Source of the DNA: Plecoglossus altivelis
Taxonomy: Eukaryota > Chordata > Actinopteri > Osmeriformes > Plecoglossidae
NCBI GenBank assembly: GCA_036571765.1
Contig: BROE01000015.1
Span: 3,822,064-3,886,063 of the forward strand
Reading direction: 5' to 3'
DNA: 64,000 bases
A program made the translations under genes and the position numbers. The stretch's first letter is position 1. The number at the start of each line of letters is the position of its first letter. Under the pieces are notes generated by a model. That model saw only the letters and a list, made by a program, of their open reading frames with translations, was not told the DNA's origin and did no database searches. Below, one piece after another: positions 1-13,400 of the stretch.

Positions 1-427
1 GTGTAGCCTAGTTCTTATTCTCCAGGCATTTCTCTATGAATGACAGCTATAGTGTTAGCAAAACCGTTAGCGGACTGCTATCATCAGTCAAATGTCCAGT
101 GCATCAGCTCATGTGCAGGATTAACGAGCTTTCCAACGTCCAAAACAGGATGCGATTGCTGAAGGTTTAGTTCAGTATCCCTATAAAACAGAAGAGGACA
201 AGGAAGAAAGTCACATTTTCAGAGATTTTTCTTTGACATTAAGTTGTTGGCCTCCTCGGGTAAGAAAACAATTAGCTAGCTAGTTAGCTTGTGAAGTAGT
301 AGGGAGTGCTTCCCTTTGCTTTTCCCCTGCGCGAGCTTTGTCTTCCAACTCCACCTTCTCGGCTACCTCGCTTTCCGCATTGCTCAAAGAGCGAGTCCGC
401 GGCTCCTACTTGTCCGCTGCGTCTGAC
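1..427 (+). other. mvb12b upstream flank and probable 5' UTR
   Basis: No open frame of interest precedes the start codon at 428. The ATG has G at -3, an acceptable initiation context. No clear TATA box or obvious dense CpG island is visible, and the transcription start cannot be placed. The flank shows AGCTAGCT-type palindromic words (272-290) that recur in intron 1. Confidence 0.5.
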
Positions 428-472
428 ATGAAAAGCTGCTTTTGTCTGAAAAGGAGGAACACTGTGCCTCGA
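428..472 (+). CDS. mvb12b: mvb12b coding exon 1 (N-terminal 15 residues)
   Basis: Encodes MKSCFCLKRRNTVPR, a Cys- and Lys/Arg-rich start that matches the MRSCFC-type N-terminus of vertebrate MVB12B. I place the donor at 473 (gtaaca). An alternative donor at 479 (gttaag) would add Val-Thr and keep the same phase. Both donors are weak matches to consensus, so the exon end is uncertain by six bases. Confidence 0.75.
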
Positions 473-3400
473 GTAACAGTTAAGTAGGGACATAACTTTA
501 GTGAGGATTTGTCTCATTGCGAGTTTATATGATTTTTGTATCGTGCATATTCATTTAACCTTAGTAAAGCTTTCTCGGTTGTGAGCTAGCCGAATGCTAA
601 CCACCCATCCAAATAGATCACACACTAGCTAGCTAGCCTAATAAAACCCGGCAAGGCGGCAGCAGGTTTTACCGCTGGTTGTCCGTCTATGGGTTTGGAT
701 AAGTCGATTTTTTACTTCATTAGATAGCAAGCTTGCCATTCTTCTAACTCACTGCGTGCTACAAATTTGAGCTACATCAAGCTGTCTGATGTCTTAAGGC
801 AGTAGTAGTTTTTTGGTAGCTAGCTCTACCTTCCAGCTGGTTAGCCAGGTTTGTTGACAGCTAACTTGCTAGCATGGTGGCTACTTCCCATCTCCATCCA
901 GAACGTTAAATTGCCTTACCGTTGGCAAAGGCAGAGAACTCTGAAGGCAGTTTTATTGCTTACTGGTACACTTTATAATTAGACCAGCATTACTGTGTTC
1001 ACGACAGAGAAGAGCTAGTTATTGCTGTCTGGTATACTTTGCAATTAGACCAGCATCACTGTTTTCACGACAGAGAAGAGCTAAGTAGCGAATAGATCGC
1101 GGGGACAGGGGCCCAAGAATTACCCGCAGACCAAGTCGTTGCAGGTAGAATAAAAGCTCTTTTTAGTTCGCCTGTCAGTTTCGTTTTGGCTGCACATTGT
1201 TCATTTCGATAAGCATGGTTTTCCATTCGCCAGTACACTTGCATGGTCACTTAAATGTGAGTGGACAAGGCAGAGGTCTAGGCGACATGTCACGTTTGTG
1301 CTCTTTGATTTCAGTCAGTTGAAGGCACTTGCCTTTTGATATCTATCACCTCCTGGAACCCAGAGATTTCAAACAGCACATTCACTGCTGCTACCTGCCT
1401 CTTTAACTGTATGACTTACCTGTACTAAGAGAGTTTGTGTCTAAACCATATGACAAAGCATAAGTGTGAAACTTGTGGTCCTGTAAGCGGATGTGGAACT
1501 CATGTTATCATACGCAGGAGTGGTGTCTGGCTAGTTTCTGCAGTCTCGGTAGCCTGGTCCCTCTGTCTCTCCTTAGACATGCCTTTTTACACAAGGAGAA
1601 TGCAGACAGGACTATATTCGATGTGGATCCGAATAGGCCGATGTAAAGCCAGGAACGTAAGTGGTTCGTTGTACGCAGTGTACAACGTAATGCGTGCCTA
1701 GGTCTATCATCCTGCACGTGCTAAGGATGAGTGTGTATGCTCATATTTCCTAGAAAACCTAGATTATTGTTATTATTTCTTAAGTATGTACACTATGTCT
1801 GGTACATGGGTCTGCTTGTACATAGTATGAAGTCTGGACTATCCTTGCTCTGTTGATACAGAACAAGGATAAACTGATGTAGGCCTTGGTTTCAAAATGC
1901 ATCTCTGTTACCTGACTTCAGTGTATAAAAGCATCCAGGGATTTGCTTTATGTACCTAAGATGTTTGCGGTACTGAAAGTAGGAGCAAAAGCACCGAGCA
2001 TCTCTGAACCGTATGTGGGGTTTCAGTTCTGATGTTTCAGCACTAGTCGTTTGCAGCTGGTCTCTGGAAATTCGGCTAAATCAGATGTCATTTCCTGTTT
2101 GTTTTGTCACCCGCTTCATGGAGTGGCACCACCCTTTATTTGGGGCACCTCCATGAACTCAAGAGTACTAGCCTGCATTGGACGTCAGTTAATTCCAGTT
2201 CTCTCAAACGACCTCTCATCTGACTATCGCTTACTTCACACAGCTCTAAGTTGTTTTGGTCAAGGGTGCGCCATAGCCATGGAGACGCCAAACCCTTGTT
2301 GCCTTGGTGTTCAGTCCTTCAATGTTCAGTCCTCTGCCTGTAAAAAAACCCCTGCAGGGAAGAGAAGGGGCTTTACTTGTTCTGGCGTAAAGTCAGTCAG
2401 CCATCTTGCTAGTGATTTATTTGCAGTTGGACCCCCCCCTGTATCAATATGTTGTAATACATTCTTCTTTGAAATGATCCGAGACACCCGGTTGCCTCCA
2501 GTCTTAGCCTATGAGTTATTTTCCTCAGACTAGTTAGGTATTTAGCTTTTTTATTTATTGAAACGTCCCACTGTGATGGATATATAGCCTATCCCCAGTG
2601 TGCATTTGCTGCAGAGCACTTTGTGAAATTGTAGGTTGTCCCTGTGCCGCCCACTGATGTTTGCTATGCTGTAGGTCTTTGTGACTTAGACTGCTGAAAG
2701 ATTTTGTTCAAACATGTTCTGATGCTCGGCTGGATATTGCAATCACAAAATGCTTGTGTCTGTTGAATGGGCTGCTTTGATCATTCTAGTCATGATGTCA
2801 TGGTGTCCCCTACTTTGCCACATGATGTCAGAGAACAGGAATGACGGGGTCGGTGTTGCGATAGAGGAAGTTGGGCGAGATAGTTTCTTTGGAAGAACTC
2901 TCATCCTGCAATATCACTGTCTTTCCCAAGTAGCTAAATGTCCCTGCCGCCGCCCAGTATGTCAGATCAGGTCAGCCTGGGTCCTGAAAATGAGAGAAAA
3001 ACAACTTTTGTTAGTCCCTGTTTAGTGAAAACAACGAACTTTCCTTGTTTAACGAAAGGTTCTAGCCGGCTATGTTTTCTTGGCTGTATTCTGAGCTCTC
3101 CATTTGGGTGGGATACTGCTAATCCTCTTAACTTGAGCCACCATTCTCCAACTCCATGGAATGACTATGTTGATTAGCCGAGGCCTACCAGTCAGAGTCT
3201 TGCTTCATTCTAGTGTCTTTCGCCTTCAATGATCAATTGCAAAGTCGCTGTGTACAAGCTGGCTATTAGTATTGTTTTGAGGATTCAAGATGCAGCTCTG
3301 AATGATGCCCCTATGCATGACTGGATTAACCTACTTCGGAGTGCTTAAGGCTCGTTAATAAGGTTCAGTGTCATGAAATAAATGCACAGGGGGCAACTTT

Positions 3401-6400
3401 CACATGTAGCTGCTGGTTGTGCTCGCAATCACTCTCTCTCTCTCCGTAACCCTGCCACCGCTCACCCCTCCTCTTGCCTTCGCCTCATCTGCTACAAGGT
3501 ACTGATCCAGGTTCTTGCGCTTCTCCGTCCCAGAACTCTCCCGCGATGCCAGAGGTTCGGGAGCTTTCAGACGCGCTGCCGGATATGCCCATGGACCCCA
3601 TCACCGGGGTGGGGGTGGTGGCCTCCAGGAACAGGGCGCCCACAGGATATGATGTGGTGAGTACGTCAATGCAGTAACTGGGAAGCAGGTATTTGAAGTG
3701 AGGCCTCTTTCAACAAAGTTGTAACGATTTTTTACGATTTTTTTTCTTACCTTGATAAAAGCTACTATTTATTTTATTATTAATATTATTTAGAAATGTA
3801 TATCTGCATGTGCATTTGTCAAATGACTGCTACAGTGTGAGAAGCAACATACCATCCACCCCAGTGGCCATTGTTCCATGTTACAGACCTTTTGGTTTTC
3901 AGACATGAAAGGTGTTTCTGCTCTGTGATGAACTCCACTCCAGTTCACTTGCGCATAACCTTGAGGAATAAATTAACCGATGCCCTTCGTGGCCACAAGA
4001 TAGCTTGGCCACAGTTCAGGGTGGAAGCTTGACAGAAGGGGTGGAGCCTCCCTGTCGGTGAGGGAAAGGGGAGGGGCTTATTTGTAGACATAACAAAGAG
4101 CAGAGCAAAACGCTGGGCTGTCGACCCATGGTTTGCCCAAGAGGCGTCTTTCACATGCCTTTCACCGCACGCCCCTCTCTTTCTTGTCTCCACAATTGTT
4201 GAATGGAAAATCACATTTGCTTTTCCGGGTGAGAAATTCTGGCATTCACTGTGGTCTGCCAATAATGGTTGTTCTCCTTGCTAAAAAAGGACTGCATCTT
4301 TGATGAGTTAAGACACGAGTGACTTAGCAGAATTCAAGTAGGAACTACGTAAAGTTACCGCCTGCAACAAGTTTTCCAAACCAGCTCATCTTTAGATATC
4401 GGCCGGTCCAGGACCCAGGGGTTCTGAGGGAGAAAGTTCTAAAGGAGCCACATCTCATTTAATCAGACGTGATGATCACGCGCTGTCTGAACCTGAGACC
4501 CGCTCAAGCTACGCCTTGATCCTCTCTGTTCCAGTGAACCGGAAGGCGAGATGAGAGCAGGGGATAAATATCCTTCTGCTTGTTGTTTACAATATGCTAC
4601 AAACCACATACACAAAGGCATGTGATTGTTATCCCGCACAATGGAGCCCAGTTTGTTCCTCAGCAGACAGGGATGTTTGTGGGATATTTGTCGGAGGGAC
4701 CATTATAACTTCATCGAAAACCGACAAGGCTGTGAATTGTTGAGTGGACTTGGATGTCGATGTACTTCAGGCCTTTAACCGCAATTAGAAAAGAACGAAA
4801 TGAAGAGGAACAAACGCTTTGGGTTTGAAGGAGGCCGTCATAGCTCTTTCAGCAATGTGTCCTTGCTGGTGAAGGAGGGAATGATTAACCTGGCCCTTGA
4901 AACATCACCTCCTCCCCCCCTCACCCCTTCTTCTTCTTTTGGAGATCAAAGATGCTGCATGCAGTCTTGGAGACGGCCCCCATACAGCAGCGAGGATGGA
5001 TGCTTGTCTTACTTTGTTTGGTCTTTCCAGCTGCGTCTCTCCCCCCTGACAGAGAGCAGAGCAACATTCCCAGTATAAGACTAGAAGGTACAGGACATAG
5101 CTAGCTGTCATGTGAATGTTCTCCTGGCTGGCCTGGCTAACCCCCCCCCCCCATCCTCTGTTGGCTCAGACAACTGACTTTCCCACAGACAGAGAGCTCT
5201 TCATTGTCTCCCATGCGAACAGTGGATGACTTTGTCGTCCACTTTCTTTTCATGACGAATCTTCTGTGGAACTGGATTCTGGGTAGAGCCGTTTGTGTGG
5301 AATTCTTCGTCGGATATTAATGGTGTTTTATCTTTTTCATTCTTGGTTTAATTTGAACCTCCCACAGTGCTCCATCAACGTGCCGAGGGTTGAAATTGAC
5401 TAATCATTGTTCCTGGTTAGTGTTAAAAAAAATTGTATTAATGAAAAAATACCTCAATATTAATCGTGAAATAATAAACAGGTCGTAGAATCTTTTACCT
5501 AGTTCAGTAGTGAAACAGTGCAACAACAGATACCTTTTGCTCATTGCTTTGTCATGGAGGCTCATTCTAATCCGAGGCAATGCTCACTGACCTGTGATCA
5601 CGGGCAGGCAAATGGTCAAGGCTGGACTTCGGCAAGTTCCTAACCTACACACACGCCCCTTTCCTTTGATCCATACAGCTGTTTTCCCTTCCTACGTCCT
5701 CCCGAGGGAGCAGTACCAGCCCGTGCCAGCATTACGTCCCTGTATCCCCCTCTCTCATCGAGCCGTGACCCTCTGTGTCCGCCCCCCCCCCTCATGGGTC
5801 TCTTAGCAGGACGCGGTGTGGGTCGACATAGGAAGCGAGGCCGGGGTGAAGAGCGTTGAGGCAGGGAGCAGTACTATTACAGAGCGCCTTCACCTTCCCC
5901 CATGGGACCTTCCCTCTTTGCTCCTATGGTTCTCTATTCTCTCCTGCTTCATTCGTCTAGAGGGATTGTTCCCATACTTGGGTCATCCTGTTGGGAAAGT
6001 TCATAACACTCACTGAAGTTGACAGGTATTGTTTTGTTTGAGGAACTAAGCACCAAAGGAAACAGGAATAAGGGTAACTCCTGAAAAGTGGGGCTTATTA
6101 GCTGTTCTGGTTAAGAACACCAAGGTCTTTTTTTTTTTTACATGGATCCCTTTGAAACCAGGTCTGCTTGGCACAGATACTCTTCTCACTTAGGCTAAAT
6201 GATTAGTGGTTTTGAGTGGCTTCAAACCAGGCGTGGTGAACTAATCTTGTTGCCATGGAGCAGCTGAGGACTGCTTTGTGTGTGGGCAGCTTTTCTGCCG
6301 TGTGTGCTGGCATGCATGAATTGGCTTGAATATCATCACCATAGGAAGTCCATTCCAGGTTTAAGGATAAAAAAACACAATTAGGAGAAAGAGTAGACGT

Positions 6401-9400
6401 ACAACACGATATCCAACTTAAGTAGGATGCTATTTTTAGCTTGGTGTTGTTTTTGAGATCTTTTTTTATTTTTTTTAACTAGAAAAGCACAAATCCTCAT
6501 TATCCAAGGCTTCCAATGAACATTCTGCTGTCCTACAGGTTTCCCAGACAACCGATGGTCTGGATGCGGACCTTTGGAAAGACGGTCTCTTCAAATCCAA
6601 GGTGACGCGCTACCTCTGCTTCACCAGAGTCTTCTCCAAAGAAAATGTAAGTGCTCAACCTCCATCTAAATTGTTCCCAAGCTGCCAGTGGACCATTAGT
6701 CTCTAATGTGATTTTATTTTTAATTTATTGTTCGTTTTTTAATAACCGTTGCGTCTTGTCTAAGAGCACCCCAACCAAGAATTGTGCTAACATTTCTGTT
6801 CAGACCATTTTTTTTCAGCCAAAAAGCCATTCTGGCTTGTGATTATTGGTGGTCTAAAATTAGTGAAGCGTTGGGCTGCAGCTTCTTCTCCAGACGATTG
6901 TCTGTGGTTAGAAACGCATATAGCATGTGACTCATACGCTGGTCTTTTCCCCCTCGTAAAAGTCATCGCATATGAAAACGCCACCTGGATTTTTTTTTTT
7001 TTTCTGGCAGCATGTCGCTCAAAGCGAGAAACGGATTGTACTGCCGTCTTCATTGAAACAAAGGGTCACGTTAAAAATGGATATGAGCAAGTTCCAAATG
7101 CCCTTCCTGTTCCAATATTTGAATGACTTTCCAAATGAAGCAGGTACTCCTTCAAGATGGCGGATTCCCCTGTGTTAGCGTTCAATCTGAGGCTGTGGGT
7201 TTCGCAAATCAATAGTCAACATTTCCACTCACATGCATGGTATTACGTATCCTTCGCCAGGTCGTTCCCCAAAAGCAATCCATTTTATCTAAGTGAGTAA
7301 GCAACAAATGATTTTCTGCCGAACAATGGGACAGTTTATCTTTAAGTCATTCCAGTGCTCAATGGAAACCCCTCTACTGAGTATTTCACACAACCCCCCC
7401 CCTCCCCCACTCCCCATCTCTATTTTCACTGGCTTTACAGCAGCAGCCAAACGAAAGGCAGAATTCCTTCAAAGCCTCAGATTTGTACGGGTGATAGCAG
7501 GGAGGTAGGGAGGGGGGGTTAGGCAGGCCGAGCTCTCAGGGAAACGCGTTACCCAGCCGTACTTCAACGCTGCCTGTCTGCACGTTGAAGGGACTGATAA
7601 AGGCGAGTCGATAACTTATCTCCTACGAAGGCAATCCAACAAAGGGCCGCCTCTTCGCCGAGCGCTAAGAGAGGCCAGGTTTGGCCCTCCAAATAGCCAC
7701 GCGGCAAACAATTACATTCCCTCTCCTCCGCGACTGTCCATCAAACTAAGGCTAACGTCCGTTCAGTTTCCCGCCATGTTGACGTGTGACCAGACGTGAC
7801 AGTTCCATCAACAAAAGCTATTTTGTCTGCCAATCAATACGTGGCCCCGGCGTAATTATCTGTGACAAAAACAGATACTGTGAAATTAGCCATCGAAGTA
7901 CGCGATGGAAACACTGTGAGGCTGTGATTTATTACTGGCACACAAAGGCTGGGGGGGGGAGGTGCGTCAGGGAAGGTACCCGGTCTTCTTTAACGGAAAC
8001 GTTGTCAGCACGCGTGCGGTGCGGGACAGGGGGAAACGGGCCGGGTTCTGCCTTCGTCACAGCTCAGGAATGGAACCTTGACAGGCGTGTGGTTTGTGTC
8101 ATCTTCTGGTTTTGATGCGCTCACTTTCTGTCTGTCTTTTTTTAAATCTCTCCTCAGAGTCATTTAGGGAATGTTCTGGTGGATATGAAGCTCATCGACA
8201 TCAAAGATACCCTGCCTGTTGGGTTCATCCCTATTCAAGAGACTGTCGATACACGTAAGCAACGTTTGAATCACTCTTCTCCAGCTTCATTTGACTTCAG
8301 AACAGCGATAGATAAAAAGAAAATAAATATACAAACCCATACTTGCATTCAGAGGACCTGAAAGTTCAACAGCTTGAAAGCATCTTTCGCATCTATACGC
8401 AGGCCATCTTTGTCTTTCAGAGGGTCAAGAGTTCATGCGATTTAGTGGATTTACATGGGCTGCATGCTCTTTTAATTCGACTGGTGTGTGTTAAACGTCT
8501 GTCGGATGTTTTTTCATGTCTTCCTTTGTGGATGGAGAGGAAGCTGGGCTTGTAACAGCCTTTTCTCCCCCACAGGGCGGATTTATTATTTAAAGACAGT
8601 AACATGACCACACAAGTGTAATGACACTCCTCTCTTTCTCTCTTGACCTCTTGTGGTATCTCCTTTCTACCCATTCTCTCTCTTTCATTGCCCCCCCCTT
8701 TCTTGCTCTGCCCCCCACCTCCCTTATCCCCTCTCTATTTCTCTCCCTCCTTCTCTCCTTTCTTTCTTCTCTCTCCCCCCTCTTTCTCCCCTGTCCTCTC
8801 TCCCACTCCTCTCTCTCTCTCCCTCTTCCTTTCTCCCTCCCTCTCTCTCCCTCTTCCTCTCTCCCTCCCTGACCACACACAGAGGAGCAGGCCTTTCGGA
8901 AGAGGAGGCTGTGTATCAAGTTTATCCCTCGGGACTCCACAGAGGCAGCCATCTGCGATATTCGGATTATGGGGAGGTCCAAGCAAGCCCCACCACAGTA
9001 CACGTTCATAGGGTGGGTACTAGGGGTGGACGGTGCGAACCCTAGAGAAATATACCAGGAGAAATTAGCCTTCCGATGTAGACTTTGACTATACCCTGCG
9101 AACCGTGATAGAGCTTTTCGGAAAGAAGTTTTGTCACAGCTCCATTCACTCCAGGCACCGCAATAAATTTACTGCACTGAACTTTTAACTCAAACATCCC
9201 AAGCAATCTTGCACATTGCCCTTAACCAGTATTGCGGAGATGGAAGACAGACCCTGTGTTGGGGTTGAAACCTTCGGTTTGATATGACTCGATTTCAGAC
9301 GTTTACAGAGACTTAGACATCATGAATGCAGCATAGAAGAGTGTATGGGCCAGGGATGCTAGAAAAATATGGCATGTTGATTAGAATTAGGAAATGTTTT

Positions 9401-10459
9401 ATATAGGCCAACAGACTAGTGTTCAACCATTTAATCATTCATTATAGCTAGCTCAGTACCATATACACAAAGTTCTCTTGATGTCTAGTAAACATATTGT
9501 TGAAGCCTGTAGTATTGTAGTATTAGCATGCAGTGTCAGCTCTTTCCGTGGCAAAGCACCGCAAAAGTTGTAAAAATTCAACTCATGCAGCGCACTTGCT
9601 GTACCCCATCTGGATTGCATTCTATCGAAGAAAGTGGACTACAATTTAGTTTTCATGAATATGTTTTGATAGATACCCTTACCATCCATGCTTCAACTTT
9701 ATACTATGAAACACATTGTTGGCCATACTGTAGGCTGCCCCGCCCAGGCACTGATGTTAACAGGCCTGTTTCTGGGCACAGTCTGTAGGATAGCGAACAT
9801 AGTAATTGGCTGGCCATCAAAATAGGTCACTTAGCCTGGATCATTTCACCGTGAGCATGCTTTCCTTTACATTTTACAGCCACTCTTTTTTCATTTTCAG
9901 CCTATATACATGGTTTAAATCAACCTTTCCCCTAATGCCTATATAACTACATGCTGACGTGCGCTTGATTAAGAGGCTGTGGTTGGCTTGCAGAGAGCTG
10001 AACAACATGGGGATCTGGTATCGCATGGGTAAGGTCCCACGGGCCCAGGACTGCCAGCAGACTCCAACCACCAACAACATCCAGAACATCAACTCAACAG
10101 CAAACTCGGTCCCAACGGCGCCGATGCCCAAGTAAGCCCCACGTCGAAGCTCGCAGTCTCACTGCTGCGTCATGACAACCGTGTGCAACGCTGATGGTTT
10201 AATGTGTGTGTTGGGTTAACTCACGCCCACACTTCTGAGAGGTGGCATGAGTGCACGACTCACGACATCTCCGCTGCGTTCGTGACCGAGATGTCTGTGT
10301 AGGGAGCAGTGTTCTGCCCACAGCCACGCACACACACACCTACACACGCAAACACATATACACATACACATACACACACACCTACCTACACAAACACATA
10401 TACACACACCTACCTACCTACACATACATACATACACAAACACATACATACATACACAA

Positions 10460-10498
<39 letters not shown>

Positions 10499-13400
10499 CA
10501 TATACACATATGTACACACACACACACACATACATAAAGAAGAACAGCCCACAGCTGTTGTCCCTAGATGGAGAACAGAAAATGGTGACAGCGTTGAATA
10601 ATGCTGTTTTTACAAGACAGCGAGGATAGCAGCACAGTCTTTGGTCTGGAAGATGGTTATCTTCTAAATATGTCCTCTGTCTAACTTCAACCAGAGAAGC
10701 AGCGGAGATCTTATCTGGCTCATTCTTTTATTTTGTAGGTATAAGTTGGGTTCATTATTTAATCCAAATGTATTTTAACATGGGCACAACAAACAACATC
10801 AGTTTATCCAAAGGGATGTACACTCAAAATAGCAAAACGAGAAAAAGTAGCAAAATAGCTAAGTCAACACAAACACAAAAGACCTGTTGAATATAAAACA
10901 AAGACGACGAAAGGCAACACACGTCCTGAGTTTGATGCCAGGCAATAACTGTGTTTTAAGACAGGGTTTAAAAACAGCTCGCAGAACGGCCAGCTTAACA
11001 CGCAGAGGGAACTCGTTCCAGAGTTTGGGGTTTCTGCAGCTGACTGTCCGACATGGCAGGCCTAGGTCACTTCTTTTGATGCTGGCTCAGGTCCAGCGCA
11101 CTAGAATAAGACGGCACTCAAGCCAGACCGCTGTCCAACTCCACTGAAGTGGATGTTCTGAACACTTCATAGCGCCATAGCAAGTAGTGGTGGCGGCACA
11201 CAGCCAATGGAAACTGCCAAGAGCACTTACAAAAAAAAAGAAAAAAGAACTTGGCTGCCAGATCAGGACAGTCATCCCAAAGCAGTTGATATCACGTGTG
11301 TAGCGAGGGTGATACCTGCACTTACGGTACGCAGCTTTTGAGTGCTTGGAAGCCTCTTACTTGAAGTAGGGCCAGGGGTCGACATCTTGAAGGAAACAGG
11401 AAACCAGCTGGAAACCAGTCCAGCTGTTTCCTCTCCTGATGCTCTTCCACTGCTCCTGTCTCAGCTAATTTCACTGTCACGCCTGTTAGATCTTCTGGCA
11501 CGTTGTTCAAACAGTTACAACAGCTTTTACGTTCTACTATAAAGACAAAAACTAGACGAGAAGGCAGGAAGTGACGTTGCCCTGTCCTCCCTTGTATTCA
11601 TCTTCTTTGCCTCGTATTTAATGACAGCGTCTGAGCCCGCACTGAGAGCGAACTCTCGGTACCGTTTGAAGGCCAGCACTGAACGAAGGTGGAAAGAATC
11701 CAATCCCAATCATCTGCGTATATTAAATGGTTGAGGATTGTTACCAACCATACAGCCGATGCCACAGCTGTTTAGCAGCTGCGATGGGTGGATCGTACGG
11801 ATGTTAAAGAAAGGGAAACGGGATGCTTCCCTGTCTAACTCCGTTGCGTATATTTAACGACGCAAAACAGTAACTCCGTTTCATATGCATTGACTGATGA
11901 GTAGACCGAAACGCCAGAATTCTCACCATCAAATGCTTTAGAGCCATAAGTATTTTAAAGTATTTCGGAATGATGCTTTTTGTACCCATCTTAAATCTCC
12001 TTTTAATATACATCTGTGTCAGCGTGTTTCTCTGTGCTAAACCCAAACAGTTTTTTTTCTCATTGTTGTTTGGGGCAGAGACGGTTGACGTTGTAAACAA
12101 GCGTATTTACAGTTTTCATTCCACCCTTATTGATGGGTGTTTGGGCTGCGGCCACTCAAGCAATCAAACCCAGCCAGGCTCATCTCTGGAAAGAGCAGCC
12201 AAACCATATCTGTCAGCTCCATCTATGTTTGTGAAATATCATGCCGCCCCTTCAGAATCCTATCGCAGACGCGATATTCTCCCTCCTCTACTTCCTCTGA
12301 TTCAACCTTTTGAGACAGACAGGAAGTCTTCATTAATGCTGTCAAGTTGCCAATACCTTAGATTGACGTCAACCTTTTTAAAAATTCTCCATTGTCGTAA
12401 GCAGGGCATGTCCAGGCGCTGATGGCCGTGGTGAGGTTATAAAGTCGGCCGTATCAAGTAGAATGAGACGGAGACCACAGCCAGATGCCTGTTTGTAAAT
12501 ACCACTGACTGTTGCACTTGCTGGAAGGTGCTGGAAGGCACGCTGGTTTTAGCTCAAATTGCTTTACGCTATTTTGGAATTACAGCATTTTGATGTGAAA
12601 GTGTACTTTCCACTCCTTTGAACGTTGATGAGTTAAAATATTTTGTATGGGGATTTACGGAGGTATTCAAAGAAATCAGTAAAAATTGTATTTTCATTTG
12701 CATGTGTGGCCTTTCGATATTACATGATGGATGTAAAGAACCTAGGAAGGAAGGAAGCGTTTGTAGGGTTTTATAGTCAAGGCTCATCTGCAACTCCAGA
12801 GTCCCTAAATGATTACATCATGACATCGGCTGTCCACCCTCTTATTGTCAAGGGTGTAGCAGAGAAAGTGGACAAAAATGCAGCAGAATATATGTGGACA
12901 GGATTTGAAAAAATTAAAAAACGCTGATACTCCAGAACTCTTGATCCACGCAGAAAAATACCGGGCCAAAAATAAACAGGGACACGGAGGACAAGACGAA
13001 TCGCGTAAGAAACGCAACCAACCAGACCAACGATCGGACGGAGCTTCCACAAGGGACGTACACATGGGGGGGATTACTGACAAGGGGCAGGTGTGTTGGT
13101 GTAGCTAGGAACCAGGGGAGAGATGAAGAGAGAGTAGAGACACACCCGCAGACTCACACACTAGGTATGCCCCAATACCCATACTATTATGGAGTCAAGG
13201 AGAACATTTCGTTTCCCCCAATACATAGCATGTCCAATACAGTCTGCCAGTAAAACCAGGATGTCCGACTGCATCCAGTTCGACTTTTCAAACCAGCTTG
13301 TCTCTTCTCTCTGTCTCTACTGGCCCCCAATCCTCTGCACAGCAGAAGATATGTCCCCATTGAGGCCCCCGTGGACACATACGTTTTAGTTTGAAAAATG

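Larger units (their letters stand above)
473..3533 (+). other. mvb12b intron 1
   Basis: No coding exon is visible. Contents: GCTAGC-type palindromes (583-590, 624-638, 815-830, 868-873), a two-copy 66-bp direct repeat (954-1085), and a 14-bp-stem hairpin (1840-1871). Otherwise ordinary unique-looking sequence with short chance open frames. Confidence 0.8.

Noticed and set aside
9020..9120. Sequence resembling a ggggtgggcggt-type dispersed fish repeat
   Set aside because: The match is a few short words in diverged sequence, too weak to call.
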